From NCBI RefSeq assembly GCF_040144835.1, contig NZ_CP151632.1, forward strand, positions 4,262,448 to 4,326,447: 64,000 nucleotides of DNA, read 5' to 3'. Numbering within the stretch: position 1 is the stretch's first letter; each line of letters starts with the position of its first letter. The position numbers and the translations under genes are program-made. Positions 44,798 through 52,929 of the stretch are shown here, piece by piece. This DNA is from Microbacterium sp. LWS13-1.2 (GTDB taxonomy: Bacteria > Actinomycetota > Actinomycetes > Actinomycetales > Microbacteriaceae). The notes beneath the pieces were generated by a model that was given only the letters and a program-made list of their open reading frames with translations, did not search any database and was not told where the DNA came from.

Positions 44798-46570
44798 ATG
44801 AGCCTCGACCCCGAGACCGCATCCGCAGCGAGCATCGCCGACGACCCGCCGGCCTGGTGGACCGGAGCGGTCGTCTACCAGATCTATCCGCGCTCGTTCC
44901 AGGACTCCGACGGCGACGGCGTCGGCGACCTGCGCGGCGTGCTGCGGCGCATCGACCACCTCGTCGAGCTCGGCGTGGATGTGGTGTGGTTCTCGCCGAT
45001 CTATCGGAGCCCCCAAGACGACAACGGCTATGACATCAGCGACTACCGCGACGTCGACCCGCTGTTCGGCACGCTGGCCGACCTCGACGAGGTGATCGTC
45101 GCGCTGCACGAGCGCGGCATCCGCGTCGTGATGGATCTCGTGGTCAACCACACGAGCGACGAGCATCCGTGGTTCGTCGAGTCCCGGTCATCGCGGGACT
45201 CTCCCCGGCGCGACTGGTATTGGTGGCGCCCCCCGCGGGAGGGCATGGCGGCCGGCGCGCCCGGCGCCGAGCCGACGAACTGGGCCTCGGCATTCTCGGG
45301 ACCTTCCTGGCAGCTTGACGAGGCGACGGGGGAGTACTACCTCCACCTGTTCAGCCGCAAGCAGCCCGACCTCAACTGGGAGAACCCGGACGTCCGCGCG
45401 GCCGTCTACGACATGATGCGCTGGTGGCTCGACCGCGGCGTCGACGGCTTCCGCATGGATGTGATCAACCTCATCTCGAAGGTGGTCGGCGCGGATGGAT
45501 CGCTGGCCGACGGCGTGGTCGTGGACGGGCGCTTCGGCGACAGCCGCCTGCAGACGGTCAACGGCCCCCGCCTCCACGAGTTCCTGCAGGAGATGCACCG
45601 CGAGGTGTTCGAGGGCCGCCGCGAAGCGCTGTTGCTGGTGGGGGAGACGCCCGGCGCCACGGTCGAGGACGGCCGCCTGTTCACGGACCCCTCCCGCCAG
45701 GAGCTCGACATGGTGTTCACGTTCGAGCATGTCCACATCGATCACGGCCCCGGTGGGCGGTTCGACCTGCGCCCGCTCGACCTGCGCGAGCTGAAGGCGA
45801 CGATGGCGCGCTGGCAGCACGGGCTGTTCGACGCCGGCTGGAACGCGCTGTACTGGGAGAACCACGACCAGCCCCGCAGCGTCTCGCGGTTCGGCGACGA
45901 CGGCGCGTATCGCCGGGAGTCCGCGACGATGCTCGCGACGGTGCTGCATCTGCACCGGGGTACGCCGTACGTGTACCAGGGCGAGGAGCTCGGGATGACG
46001 AACGCGCACCTGCGCGAGCTGTCGGACTATCGCGACATCGAGTCGCTCCGCTTCGCCGCCGAAGCCCGTGCCCACGGCCGGCTCACCGACGAGCAGCTCG
46101 TGGAGGCGCTCGGATCGGGCAGTCGCGACAACTCGCGCACGCCGGTGCAGTGGGACGCGACCGCGTCGGCGGGATTCACGACCGGCACGCCGTGGATCGG
46201 GGTGAACCCGAATCACGTGACGGTCAACGCGGAAGCGGAGCGCGCGGATCCGGCATCCGTGTTCCACCACTACCGCCGCCTCATCGCGCTGCGTCACGAC
46301 GATCCGGTGGTGCGGCTCGGCGACTTCGCCCTGGTCGCGCCGGATCATCCCCGCCTCTACGCGTTCACGCGCTCGGGCGAGGGTCCGACCCTCTTCGTCG
46401 CCGGCAACTTCTCGGGGGACCCGCAGGACATCGAGGTCGACGGGGTCGATCCGGCGTACGCAGAGCTCGTGATCGGCAACTACGAAGACCGGCCGCCGGT
46501 GGCGTCTGGCGTGATGACGCTGCGGCCGTGGGAGGCCGTGGTGCTGCGCGCGGCGCCCCACCACCCGTGA
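44798..46570 (+). CDS. alpha-glucosidase / oligo-1,6-glucosidase, GH13
   Basis: The 590-residue enzyme has GH13 regions in order: VYQIYPRSFQDSDGDGVGDL, MDLVVNHTSDEH, the nucleophile Asp in GFRMDVIN near residue 217, the acid/base Glu in LVGETPG near residue 285, and the transition-state Asp in ENHDQPRSVSRF. It is like subfamily 31, which cleaves isomaltose-type or sucrose-type alpha-glucosides. It sits 24 bp after the ROK gene, so the locus handles mixed alpha-galactosyl and alpha-glucosyl sugars. Confidence 0.93.
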   Translation: MSLDPETASAASIADDPPAWWTGAVVYQIYPRSFQDSDGDGVGDLRGVLRRIDHLVELGVDVVWFSPIYRSPQDDNGYDISDYRDVDPLFGTLADLDEVIVALHERGIRVVMDLVVNHTSDEHPWFVESRSSRDSPRRDWYWWRPPREGMAAGAPGAEPTNWASAFSGPSWQLDEATGEYYLHLFSRKQPDLNWENPDVRAAVYDMMRWWLDRGVDGFRMDVINLISKVVGADGSLADGVVVDGRFGDSRLQTVNGPRLHEFLQEMHREVFEGRREALLLVGETPGATVEDGRLFTDPSRQELDMVFTFEHVHIDHGPGGRFDLRPLDLRELKATMARWQHGLFDAGWNALYWENHDQPRSVSRFGDDGAYRRESATMLATVLHLHRGTPYVYQGEELGMTNAHLRELSDYRDIESLRFAAEARAHGRLTDEQLVEALGSGSRDNSRTPVQWDATASAGFTTGTPWIGVNPNHVTVNAEAERADPASVFHHYRRLIALRHDDPVVRLGDFALVAPDHPRLYAFTRSGEGPTLFVAGNFSGDPQDIEVDGVDPAYAELVIGNYEDRPPVASGVMTLRPWEAVVLRAAPHHP

Positions 46571-46571
46571 T

Positions 46572-46605
46572 CGAGCGGATGCCGAGAGTCGGCGGCATCC
46601 GCTCG
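46572..46605 (+). terminator. terminator after the GH13 gene, built from GGATGC/GCATCC arms
   Basis: CGAGCGGATGCCG and CGGCATCCGCTCG form a perfect 13-bp stem with an 8-nt loop, directly after the stop codon. Confidence 0.88.
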
Positions 46606-46628
46606 GGAATAACCTTGGTACGGACGCG

Positions 46629-46658
46629 TTGCACGAGATACATTCATTTGCATAGATT
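46629..46658 (+). promoter_or_regulatory. sigma-A-type promoter of the LLM oxidoreductase operon
   Basis: TTGCAC (46629-46634), an 18-nt AT-rich spacer and TAGATT (46653-46658) make the best promoter in the window. The transcript would have a leader of about 57 nt with GGAGCGGAG before the start codon. Confidence 0.7.
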
Positions 46659-46721
46659 CGTCCGCGACGGAGATCCCGCACGGCGAACGGAGCCCTGAGT
46701 CAGGGGAGCGGAGAAGCGATC

Positions 46722-47948
46722 GTGAGCGAGAGCACCACGTGGTCGGGAATGCAGTTCGGCATCTTCACGGTGAGCGACATCACCCAGGACCCGACCGACG
46801 GCACCACGCCCAGTGAGGCCGAGAGGATCCGGGCGACCATCGAGATCGCCAAGCACGCCGAGGAGGTGGGCCTGGATGTCTTCGCCCTCGGCGAGCACCA
46901 CAACCCGCCGTTCTGGTCGTCGTCGCCCACCACGACGCTCGCGTACATCGCCGCGCAGACCGAGCGGCTCATCCTGTCGACCGCGACGACGCTCATCACC
47001 ACGAACGACCCGGTGAAGATCGCCGAGGACTACGCGATGCTGCAACACGTGTCGGGCGGGCGGACCGACCTCATGATCGGGCGCGGCAACACCGGCCCGG
47101 TGTATCCGTGGTTCGGCAAGGACATCCGCCAGGGCCTGCCGCTCGCGATCGAGAACTACAACCTGCTGCACCGCCTGTGGCGTGAGGACGTCGTGGACTG
47201 GGAGGGTCAGTTCCGCACGCCCCTGCAGGGCTTCACGTCGACCCCGCGTCCGCTCGACGGCGTGGCGCCGTTCGTGTGGCACGGCTCGATCCGCACCCCC
47301 GAGATCGCGGAGCAGGCGGCCTACTACGGCGACGGCTTCTTCGCGAACAACATCTTCTGGCCGAAGGAGCACTACCAGCGCCTGATCCAGCTGTACCGCC
47401 AGCGCTACGCGCACTACGGTCACGGCACGCCCGAGCAGGCGATCGTGGGCCTCGGCGGCCAGGTGTTCATGGCGGCGAAGTCGCAGGACGCGGTGACGCA
47501 GTTCCGCCCGTACTTCGACAACGCGCCGGTCTACGGCCACGGCCCGTCGCTCGAGGACTTCAGCGAGATGACGCCCCTCACCGTGGGCTCGCCCCAGCAG
47601 GTGATCGATCGCTACGCCGCCATGCGTGACACGTACGGCGACTACCAGCGCCAGCTCTTCCTCATGGACCACGCCGGCCTGCCGCTGAAGACGGTGCTCG
47701 AGCAGCTCGACATCCTGGGCGGCGAGGTCGTCCCGGTGCTCCGCAAGGAGCTGCAGAAGAACCGCGCGCCGGAGGTCCCGGATGCCCCGACCCACGCGAA
47801 CCTCGTGGCCGCGGCCTATGGCGACCAGGCGCCGCGCCAGGCGGTGCCCGGAGCGAACCGCGGCGACAACCTCGTGGGAACCAGCCCGTACCAGGACAGC
47901 CCGGCGCCTGCGGGCGCCGCGTTCGGCCTCGGGCGGAAGGAGGCGTGA
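46722..47948 (+). CDS. LLM-class flavin-dependent oxidoreductase, CE1758 type
   Basis: The 408-residue protein is a bacterial luciferase-like monooxygenase: MQFGIFTVSDI at the start, EVGLDVFALGEHHNPPF near residue 50, RTDLMIGRGN near 117 and GSPQQVIDRY near 290. It uses reduced FMN and oxygen on an unknown substrate. The C-terminal 60 residues are Pro/Ala-rich and outside the barrel. The next gene, starting 2 bp after the stop, is the NAD(P)H:FMN reductase that would supply its flavin; such pairs are known as CE1758/CE1759. Confidence 0.9.
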   Translation: MSESTTWSGMQFGIFTVSDITQDPTDGTTPSEAERIRATIEIAKHAEEVGLDVFALGEHHNPPFWSSSPTTTLAYIAAQTERLILSTATTLITTNDPVKIAEDYAMLQHVSGGRTDLMIGRGNTGPVYPWFGKDIRQGLPLAIENYNLLHRLWREDVVDWEGQFRTPLQGFTSTPRPLDGVAPFVWHGSIRTPEIAEQAAYYGDGFFANNIFWPKEHYQRLIQLYRQRYAHYGHGTPEQAIVGLGGQVFMAAKSQDAVTQFRPYFDNAPVYGHGPSLEDFSEMTPLTVGSPQQVIDRYAAMRDTYGDYQRQLFLMDHAGLPLKTVLEQLDILGGEVVPVLRKELQKNRAPEVPDAPTHANLVAAAYGDQAPRQAVPGANRGDNLVGTSPYQDSPAPAGAAFGLGRKEA

Positions 47949-47949
47949 C

Positions 47950-48594
47950 ATGACCACGCGTCGCATCGCCGTCATCTCGGCAGGCCTGTCGAACCCGTCC
48001 TCGACGCGCATGCTCGCCGACCGGCTCGCCGCCGCGACGACGAAGCAGCTGTCGGAGCGGGGCATCGAGATCGAGGTCGACGTCTTCGAGCTGCGCGACT
48101 ACGCGCACGACATCACGAACAACCTCCTGACGGGGTTTGCTCCGCCCGCCCTGGAGTCCGTGATCAACGCGGTCGTCTCGGCCGACGCGGTCATCGCGGT
48201 CACGCCGATCTTCTCCACGAGCTACTCGGGGCTGTTCAAGTCCTTCATCGACGTGCTCGACCCCGATGCCCTCACCGGAAAGCCCGTGCTGATCGGCGCG
48301 AACGCGGGCACCGCCCGCCACTCGCTCGCGATCGACTACGCGATCCGGCCGCTGTTCACGTACCTGCACGCCGAGCCGGTCTCGACCGGCGTGTTCGCCG
48401 CGTCGAGCGACTGGGGTGCGTCGGCCGACAACATCGCGCCGCTCGCAGAGCGGATCGACCGCGGTGCGCGCGAGCTCGCCGATGCGATCGCGCGGCGGGA
48501 GCCCGCGACCGACTCGGATCCGTTCGATCCCGCCAACTACCTGGGCGAGGGGCGCTCGTTCGGCCACCTGCTGGGCGGTCTCGCGGGGGAGTAG
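47950..48594 (+). CDS. NAD(P)H-dependent FMN reductase, CE1759 type (LLM partner)
   Basis: The 214-residue flavodoxin-like protein has the FMN phosphate-binding start VISAGLSNPSSTRMLADRL and TPIFSTSYSGLFKSFIDVLD, typical of NADPH-dependent FMN reductases. It would provide reduced FMN to the monooxygenase encoded immediately upstream. ATG 47950 lies just after the upstream stop with AAGGAGG before it. It meets the convergent nuclease gene at only 12 bp, with no evident terminator. Confidence 0.92.
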   Translation: MTTRRIAVISAGLSNPSSTRMLADRLAAATTKQLSERGIEIEVDVFELRDYAHDITNNLLTGFAPPALESVINAVVSADAVIAVTPIFSTSYSGLFKSFIDVLDPDALTGKPVLIGANAGTARHSLAIDYAIRPLFTYLHAEPVSTGVFAASSDWGASADNIAPLAERIDRGARELADAIARREPATDSDPFDPANYLGEGRSFGHLLGGLAGE

Positions 48595-48606
48595 CCCTGT
48601 GAACCC

Positions 48607-49446
48607 TCAGTCCAGCACGATGTCCTCCGGTGCGCGGAGGGGGCGCCACGCGTCCTCTCCGCGCACCGCGGTGCCGGCACGCCCGACCCGGCGCATCACG
48701 TCGGCGTCGACGAGCTCTCCGAAATCGACGCCGGTGAGGGTCTCGATGTCGGCGATCGGTACCTGGAACGTGCGGAAGGCACCCAGCGAGGGCACGGCGA
48801 GGGCTCCCTGCGTCACGTCGATGAGCTCCGACTGGTCCAGCAGGAAGCCCGCCGCCGCAAGGCGTGGCGATGGCCCTCCCTCCTGTGTCGCCCACGCGGC
48901 GACCTTGAAGAAGCGGCGCGGGATGCGGATGCCGCGATACGGCGGGTCGTCGTCGGCGAGGACGGGGGCCGTGAAGACGCTCAGCCGCTCGTCGGTCGTG
49001 TCGGCGAACTCCAGCACATGGTCCTCGAGACCCAGCCACAGCTCCTTCGACTGGTTGAACCCGCTCGCCTGCGGGGCCGCGTTGGGATAGACGAAGGTGG
49101 CCTCCATCGCCTCGCGCGCCTGCACGGTCGTGCCCCATCCCGGATCCCGGCGACGCACCAGGTGCCCGCGATCGAGGTCGTTCGACGCGTAGACGGCGGG
49201 GCCGGCCTGCTCCGCCGCGGGTGCCCGGGCATCCAGCTGCCATTCGCCCGTGCGCGGCAGGTCGCGCAGCGAAGAGCCGTCGATGTTCACCGCCGTCACA
49301 ACGGCGAGCCGCCGCTGCGGCTCGAGCAGGATCGTGAACCGCGGGTAGGTGAGGAGGCGCACCTCACGCGCCGCCGACGGGCGCGGGAGGGGGAGCGGGA
49401 TGCCGAGGAACCGCTCATCGTATGCGTCAAAGGTCTCGTCTGCCAC
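48607..49446 (-). CDS. DNA/RNA non-specific endonuclease
   Basis: The protein has the beta-beta-alpha-metal nuclease motif DRGH (in ASNDLDRGHLVRR) with the metal-binding Asn in YPNAAPQASGFNQ, as in the Serratia/NUC1 family. No signal peptide is seen, so it is probably cytoplasmic or exported in an unrecognised way. GTG 49446 (279 residues) is preferred because CAGGAT lies 6 nt upstream and the overlap with dedA is then only 20 bp; an ATG at 49497 in the same frame would overlap by 71 bp. No immunity gene is obvious next to it. Confidence 0.85.
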   Translation of the reverse strand: MADETFDAYDERFLGIPLPLPRPSAAREVRLLTYPRFTILLEPQRRLAVVTAVNIDGSSLRDLPRTGEWQLDARAPAAEQAGPAVYASNDLDRGHLVRRRDPGWGTTVQAREAMEATFVYPNAAPQASGFNQSKELWLGLEDHVLEFADTTDERLSVFTAPVLADDDPPYRGIRIPRRFFKVAAWATQEGGPSPRLAAAGFLLDQSELIDVTQGALAVPSLGAFRTFQVPIADIETLTGVDFGELVDADVMRRVGRAGTAVRGEDAWRPLRAPEDIVLD

Positions 49447-50086
49447 GAGTCCATCCTGGCTGGTCGCGCCGACGGTCGACGCGCGAGCCGACGGCACGGC
49501 CGCCGCGCAGGCGATGCGCGAGCACCGCGTCGATGCCGATGCCGACGCCCACGACCACCACCACCGAGACGACCACGGCGACCACCGGCCCGCCGGGTAG
49601 CAGCGTCGCCACCGCCGCGCCGATGAGCGCCTGATACAGCGCCCACAGGGATGCCGCCAGCGCGTCGACGGCCAGGTACCGCGCCGCGCCGATCCGGGTC
49701 GCCCCCGCCGCGAGGTTGACTGCGAGACGGGCGAACGGGATGAAGCGCGCGGTGAACAGCACGAGCGCCGTCCGCTGCTCGAGGCGCGCCTGCGCCCACG
49801 TCAGCGCGGCATGCACGCGCGGTGCCCGCATCCAGCGCCACCGGTCGAGCCCGATCGTGCGCCCGACGAGATAGCAGGCTGCGTCCCCGGCGATCGCGGC
49901 GGCGGTCGCGACCGCGATGACCGCACCCAGGGGCGGCTCGCCGCCGGACACCGAGAGGGCGCCGAACGCCGTCACCGCCGCCTCGCCCGGGATCACCACG
50001 AGGAACGCATCGCCCAGAACCAGCGCGAACAGCACGACGAGTGCCCACGGACTCCGCGCGACCTCGATCAGCAGCTCCTCGACCAC
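49427..50086 (-). CDS. DedA-family membrane protein
   Basis: The 219-residue protein has four to five transmembrane helices and the DedA/SNARE-associated core: VIPGEAAVTAFGAL near residue 28, GDAACYLVGRTIG near 63, and FTARFIPFARLAVNLAAGATR near residue 110. Members take part in lipid flipping and membrane homeostasis (undecaprenyl-phosphate or phospholipid scrambling). GTG 50086 is chosen because AAGGAG lies 5 nt upstream; the frame continues to 50194 without family features. The C-terminal tail is Arg-rich. Confidence 0.88.
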   Translation of the reverse strand: MVEELLIEVARSPWALVVLFALVLGDAFLVVIPGEAAVTAFGALSVSGGEPPLGAVIAVATAAAIAGDAACYLVGRTIGLDRWRWMRAPRVHAALTWAQARLEQRTALVLFTARFIPFARLAVNLAAGATRIGAARYLAVDALAASLWALYQALIGAAVATLLPGGPVVAVVVSVVVVVGVGIGIDAVLAHRLRGGRAVGSRVDRRRDQPGWTRGRRDL

Positions 50087-50225
50087 GTCTCCTTGGTACT
50101 CCGCCGCGGTGAACGGCGACGGAACGGGGCACGTCCGGTGGCGTGCCGAGGTGCATCGGGTGAACACTTCCGTGCGCGCGCCGGTTCGCGGCATCCGCCC
50201 CGTTCCACCCGGTCACCCTGGAGGC

Positions 50226-52199
50226 GTGAGAGTCGCACTGCTCGCCGAGTCGTTCCTGCCCCACATGAACGGGGTGACGGGTTCGGTGCTCCATGTCCTC
50301 CGTCATCTCGCCGCTGAAGGCCACGAGACCCTCGTCATCGCACCGCGCGCCGGCGAGATCACCACCGACCTCCACGGCGCCCGCACCGAGCTGCTGCGGT
50401 CGACGCCGTTGCCGTCGTACCCGGAGGTGCGCATCGTCTTCGCCCGGGCCGCGCGTCTGACGGCGATCCTCCGCGAGTTCCGGCCCGACGTCGTGCATCT
50501 GGCGTCGCCGTTCGTGCTGGGCTGGCAGGGCGTCGCCGCCGCCGACGCGCTGCGCGTGCCGGCCGTCGCGGTCTATCAGACCGACGTCGTCGCGTACGCG
50601 GAGAAGTACGGGATGCCGCAGGCCGCGGCCCTCGTCGGCCGCCACGTCGCGCGGCTGCACCGGCGCGCCACACTCACGCTGGCTCCGTCGACAGCGTCTC
50701 TGCAGCAGCTCGAAGCTCTCGGCGTCGACAGGCTGCGCCGATGGGGGCGGGGCGTCGACACCGCCAGCTTCGGCCCGGAGCGGCGGAGCGACACGTGGCG
50801 CGCGCGCGTCGCCCCGGGCCGCACGATCGTGGGCTATGTCGGCCGGCTCGCACCCGAGAAGCAGGTCGAAGACCTCGCCGCGCTCGCCGGTATCGACGGC
50901 ACGCGCCTGGTGATCGTCGGCGACGGGCCCGCACGCCCCGCGCTCGAGCGGGCGCTGCCCGATGCCGTGTTCACCGGTCACCTCACCGGCAGCGCGCTCG
51001 CCGAGGCGCTGGCGAGCTTCGACGTGTTCGTGCATCCGGGGGAGAGCGAGACGTTCGGCCAGACCATCCAGGAGGCTCTCGCCAGCGGCGTGCCCGTCGT
51101 GGCGACCGGGATCGGCGGACCCGTCGACCTGGTGCGATCGAGCGTCGACGGCTGGCTGTACCGCCCCGGCGATCTGCGCGACCTCCGCGCCCGCGTCGCC
51201 GACCTCGCCGGCGACGCGGGCAAGCGCCGTGCCTTCGCGGTGGCGGCCCGCGATTCGGTGCGCGACCGCTCGTGGGATGCCCTGTGCCGTCAGCTCGTCG
51301 GGCACTACGAGGACGCACGGATGCTGCGCCCTCTCGACGACGCGCAGCGCCGGCGTGCCGGCATCCGTCCGTCGTCGCCCGCCGCCGTCGCCGCGGTCCG
51401 GCCGCGCTGGTCGCGGTACGTGGCCCTCGGCGACTCGCTCACCGAAGGACTCTGCGACACCTCCCGCATGCCGGCGGGACAGTACCGCGGCTGGGCTGAT
51501 CGCCTGGCGCAGCTGCTCGCGCACGAGGCGACCGGCACGGCGCCGTTCCGCTACGCGAACCTCGCCGTGCGCAGTCGCCGGGTGCGTCACCTCACGGCAG
51601 AGCAGCTACCGCAGGCGCTGTCGCTGCGGCCCGACCTCGTGTCGATCCTGATGGGCGCCAATGATCTCGTCGGCCGGCGCGTCGACATCGCCAGGCTCGC
51701 GGCGGAGCTGGAGGCGTCCGTCCGCACGCTGCGGGACGCCGGCATCGACGTCCTCCTCGTCACGCCGTTCCTTCCGCGCCGACGTGCGGCGGTCCTGTTC
51801 GAGCGCAGGTTCGCCGCGTTCGCCTCCGAGCTGCGGCGGATCGCCGCGGGCACGGGCGCCCTGCTGCTCGACCTCGACGCGATCCCCGCCATCGGAGACC
51901 TCGAACTCTGGGCGTCCGACCGGGTGCACCTGCGTTCGCGAGGACACCGGTTCCTGGCCTATCGCGCGGCCGAGACCCTCGGCGTCCGAGACGCCGAGGC
52001 GCTCGGCGGACTCGACGCCGCCCTCCACGCCGACGACGACCCGGTCGCGCAGGGGACGTGGCTGAGCCGCGACGTCCTGCCCTGGGCCTGGCGTCGTCTG
52101 AGGGGACGCACGGCGGGCGACGGCGTCGCACCGAAGCACAGCGCGTACGTCGTCATCGGCAGGGGCGGCGAGGTGCGCTCCCGCAGCCGGACCACCTGA
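50226..52199 (+). CDS. glycosyltransferase (GT4) fused to an SGNH/GDSL hydrolase
   Basis: The 657-residue protein has two domains in one uninterrupted frame. Residues 1 to about 375 are a GT4 glycosyltransferase like actinobacterial PimB/MgtA mannosyltransferases (VALLAESFLPHMNGVTGSV at the start, GYVGRLAPEKQ near 202, and GESETFGQTIQEALASG near 274 with the Glu-x7-Glu motif). Residues about 398-590 are an SGNH hydrolase: GDSLTEG near 402, GANDL near 477 and DRVHLRSRGH near 565, which hold the Ser, Asn and Asp/His. The GTG at 50226 follows CTGGAGG. It would glycosylate a lipid and also cleave an ester or acyl group. It is divergent from dedA. Confidence 0.9.
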   Translation: MRVALLAESFLPHMNGVTGSVLHVLRHLAAEGHETLVIAPRAGEITTDLHGARTELLRSTPLPSYPEVRIVFARAARLTAILREFRPDVVHLASPFVLGWQGVAAADALRVPAVAVYQTDVVAYAEKYGMPQAAALVGRHVARLHRRATLTLAPSTASLQQLEALGVDRLRRWGRGVDTASFGPERRSDTWRARVAPGRTIVGYVGRLAPEKQVEDLAALAGIDGTRLVIVGDGPARPALERALPDAVFTGHLTGSALAEALASFDVFVHPGESETFGQTIQEALASGVPVVATGIGGPVDLVRSSVDGWLYRPGDLRDLRARVADLAGDAGKRRAFAVAARDSVRDRSWDALCRQLVGHYEDARMLRPLDDAQRRRAGIRPSSPAAVAAVRPRWSRYVALGDSLTEGLCDTSRMPAGQYRGWADRLAQLLAHEATGTAPFRYANLAVRSRRVRHLTAEQLPQALSLRPDLVSILMGANDLVGRRVDIARLAAELEASVRTLRDAGIDVLLVTPFLPRRRAAVLFERRFAAFASELRRIAAGTGALLLDLDAIPAIGDLELWASDRVHLRSRGHRFLAYRAAETLGVRDAEALGGLDAALHADDDPVAQGTWLSRDVLPWAWRRLRGRTAGDGVAPKHSAYVVIGRGGEVRSRSRTT

Positions 52200-52245
52200 C
52201 GGGCTCCGTGGCTCCCGGAGCGGCGCCGAGGCGGCTCCTGCGGTG

Positions 52246-52929
52246 TCAGGCGCCGTCCCGCCAGGCGTACTCCGACTCGGGCCGGCCCGGGGTGCCGTAG
52301 CGCGGCGAACGGCTCACCCGACCGGCCTCGACCAGGTGCTCGAGGTAGCGGCGTGCCGCGACGCGCGACATCCCGAGCCGCGCGGCGGACTCCCCGGCCG
52401 ACACCGGTCCGTGCTCTCGCACGTCGGCCGTCACCTTCGCGAGGGTGTCGCCCGCCAGTCCCTTGGGGAGGGCCACGGGCAGCGCGGGACGGAATGCGCC
52501 GAGCAGCGCGTCGATCTCCGACTGCGTCGGCGACCCCGCCGCTTCCGCCGCCCGCTGGCGATACTCGCGGTACTGCTCGAGGCGCTCGCGGAAGACGCCG
52601 AACGTGAACGGCTTGACCAGGTACTGCGAGGCCCCCAGGCTGACCATCTGGCGCACCACTTCGGCATCGCGGACGCCGGTGACCGCGATGACGTCGACAT
52701 CGCACGCCCGCGCGCGGATCTGTCGCAGGACGTCGAGTCCGGTGCCGTCCGGCATCGTGACGTCGAGGAGCACGAGATCGATGTCTGCGGCTCGGCCGAG
52801 GATGGCCGCCACGGCCGCCCGCGCACCCGTGCACTCCGCGGCCACGCGGAACCCGTCGAGCCGCTCCACATAGGTGCGGTGCAGCTCGAGCGTCAGCGCG
52901 TCGTCGTCGACGAGCAGCACCCCGATCAC
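52246..52929 (-). CDS. response regulator, CitB/DcuR type
   Basis: The 227-residue protein has a receiver domain (VLLVDDDALTLELH at the start, phospho-acceptor Asp near residue 54 in LLDVTMPDG, and Lys in YLVKPF near residue 104) and a C-terminal winged HTH (about 165-215, ARLGMSRVAARRYLEHLV). GTG 52929 overlaps the kinase stop (GTGA). It should activate the divergent dctA gene on C4-dicarboxylate or citrate signals. Confidence 0.92.
   Translation of the reverse strand: MIGVLLVDDDALTLELHRTYVERLDGFRVAAECTGARAAVAAILGRAADIDLVLLDVTMPDGTGLDVLRQIRARACDVDVIAVTGVRDAEVVRQMVSLGASQYLVKPFTFGVFRERLEQYREYRQRAAEAAGSPTQSEIDALLGAFRPALPVALPKGLAGDTLAKVTADVREHGPVSAGESAARLGMSRVAARRYLEHLVEAGRVSRSPRYGTPGRPESEYAWRDGA

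Noticed and set aside
48607..49446. Toxin-immunity pair for the non-specific nuclease
   Set aside because: There is no signal peptide, secretion domain or small adjacent immunity gene; the neighbours are DedA and an FMN reductase.
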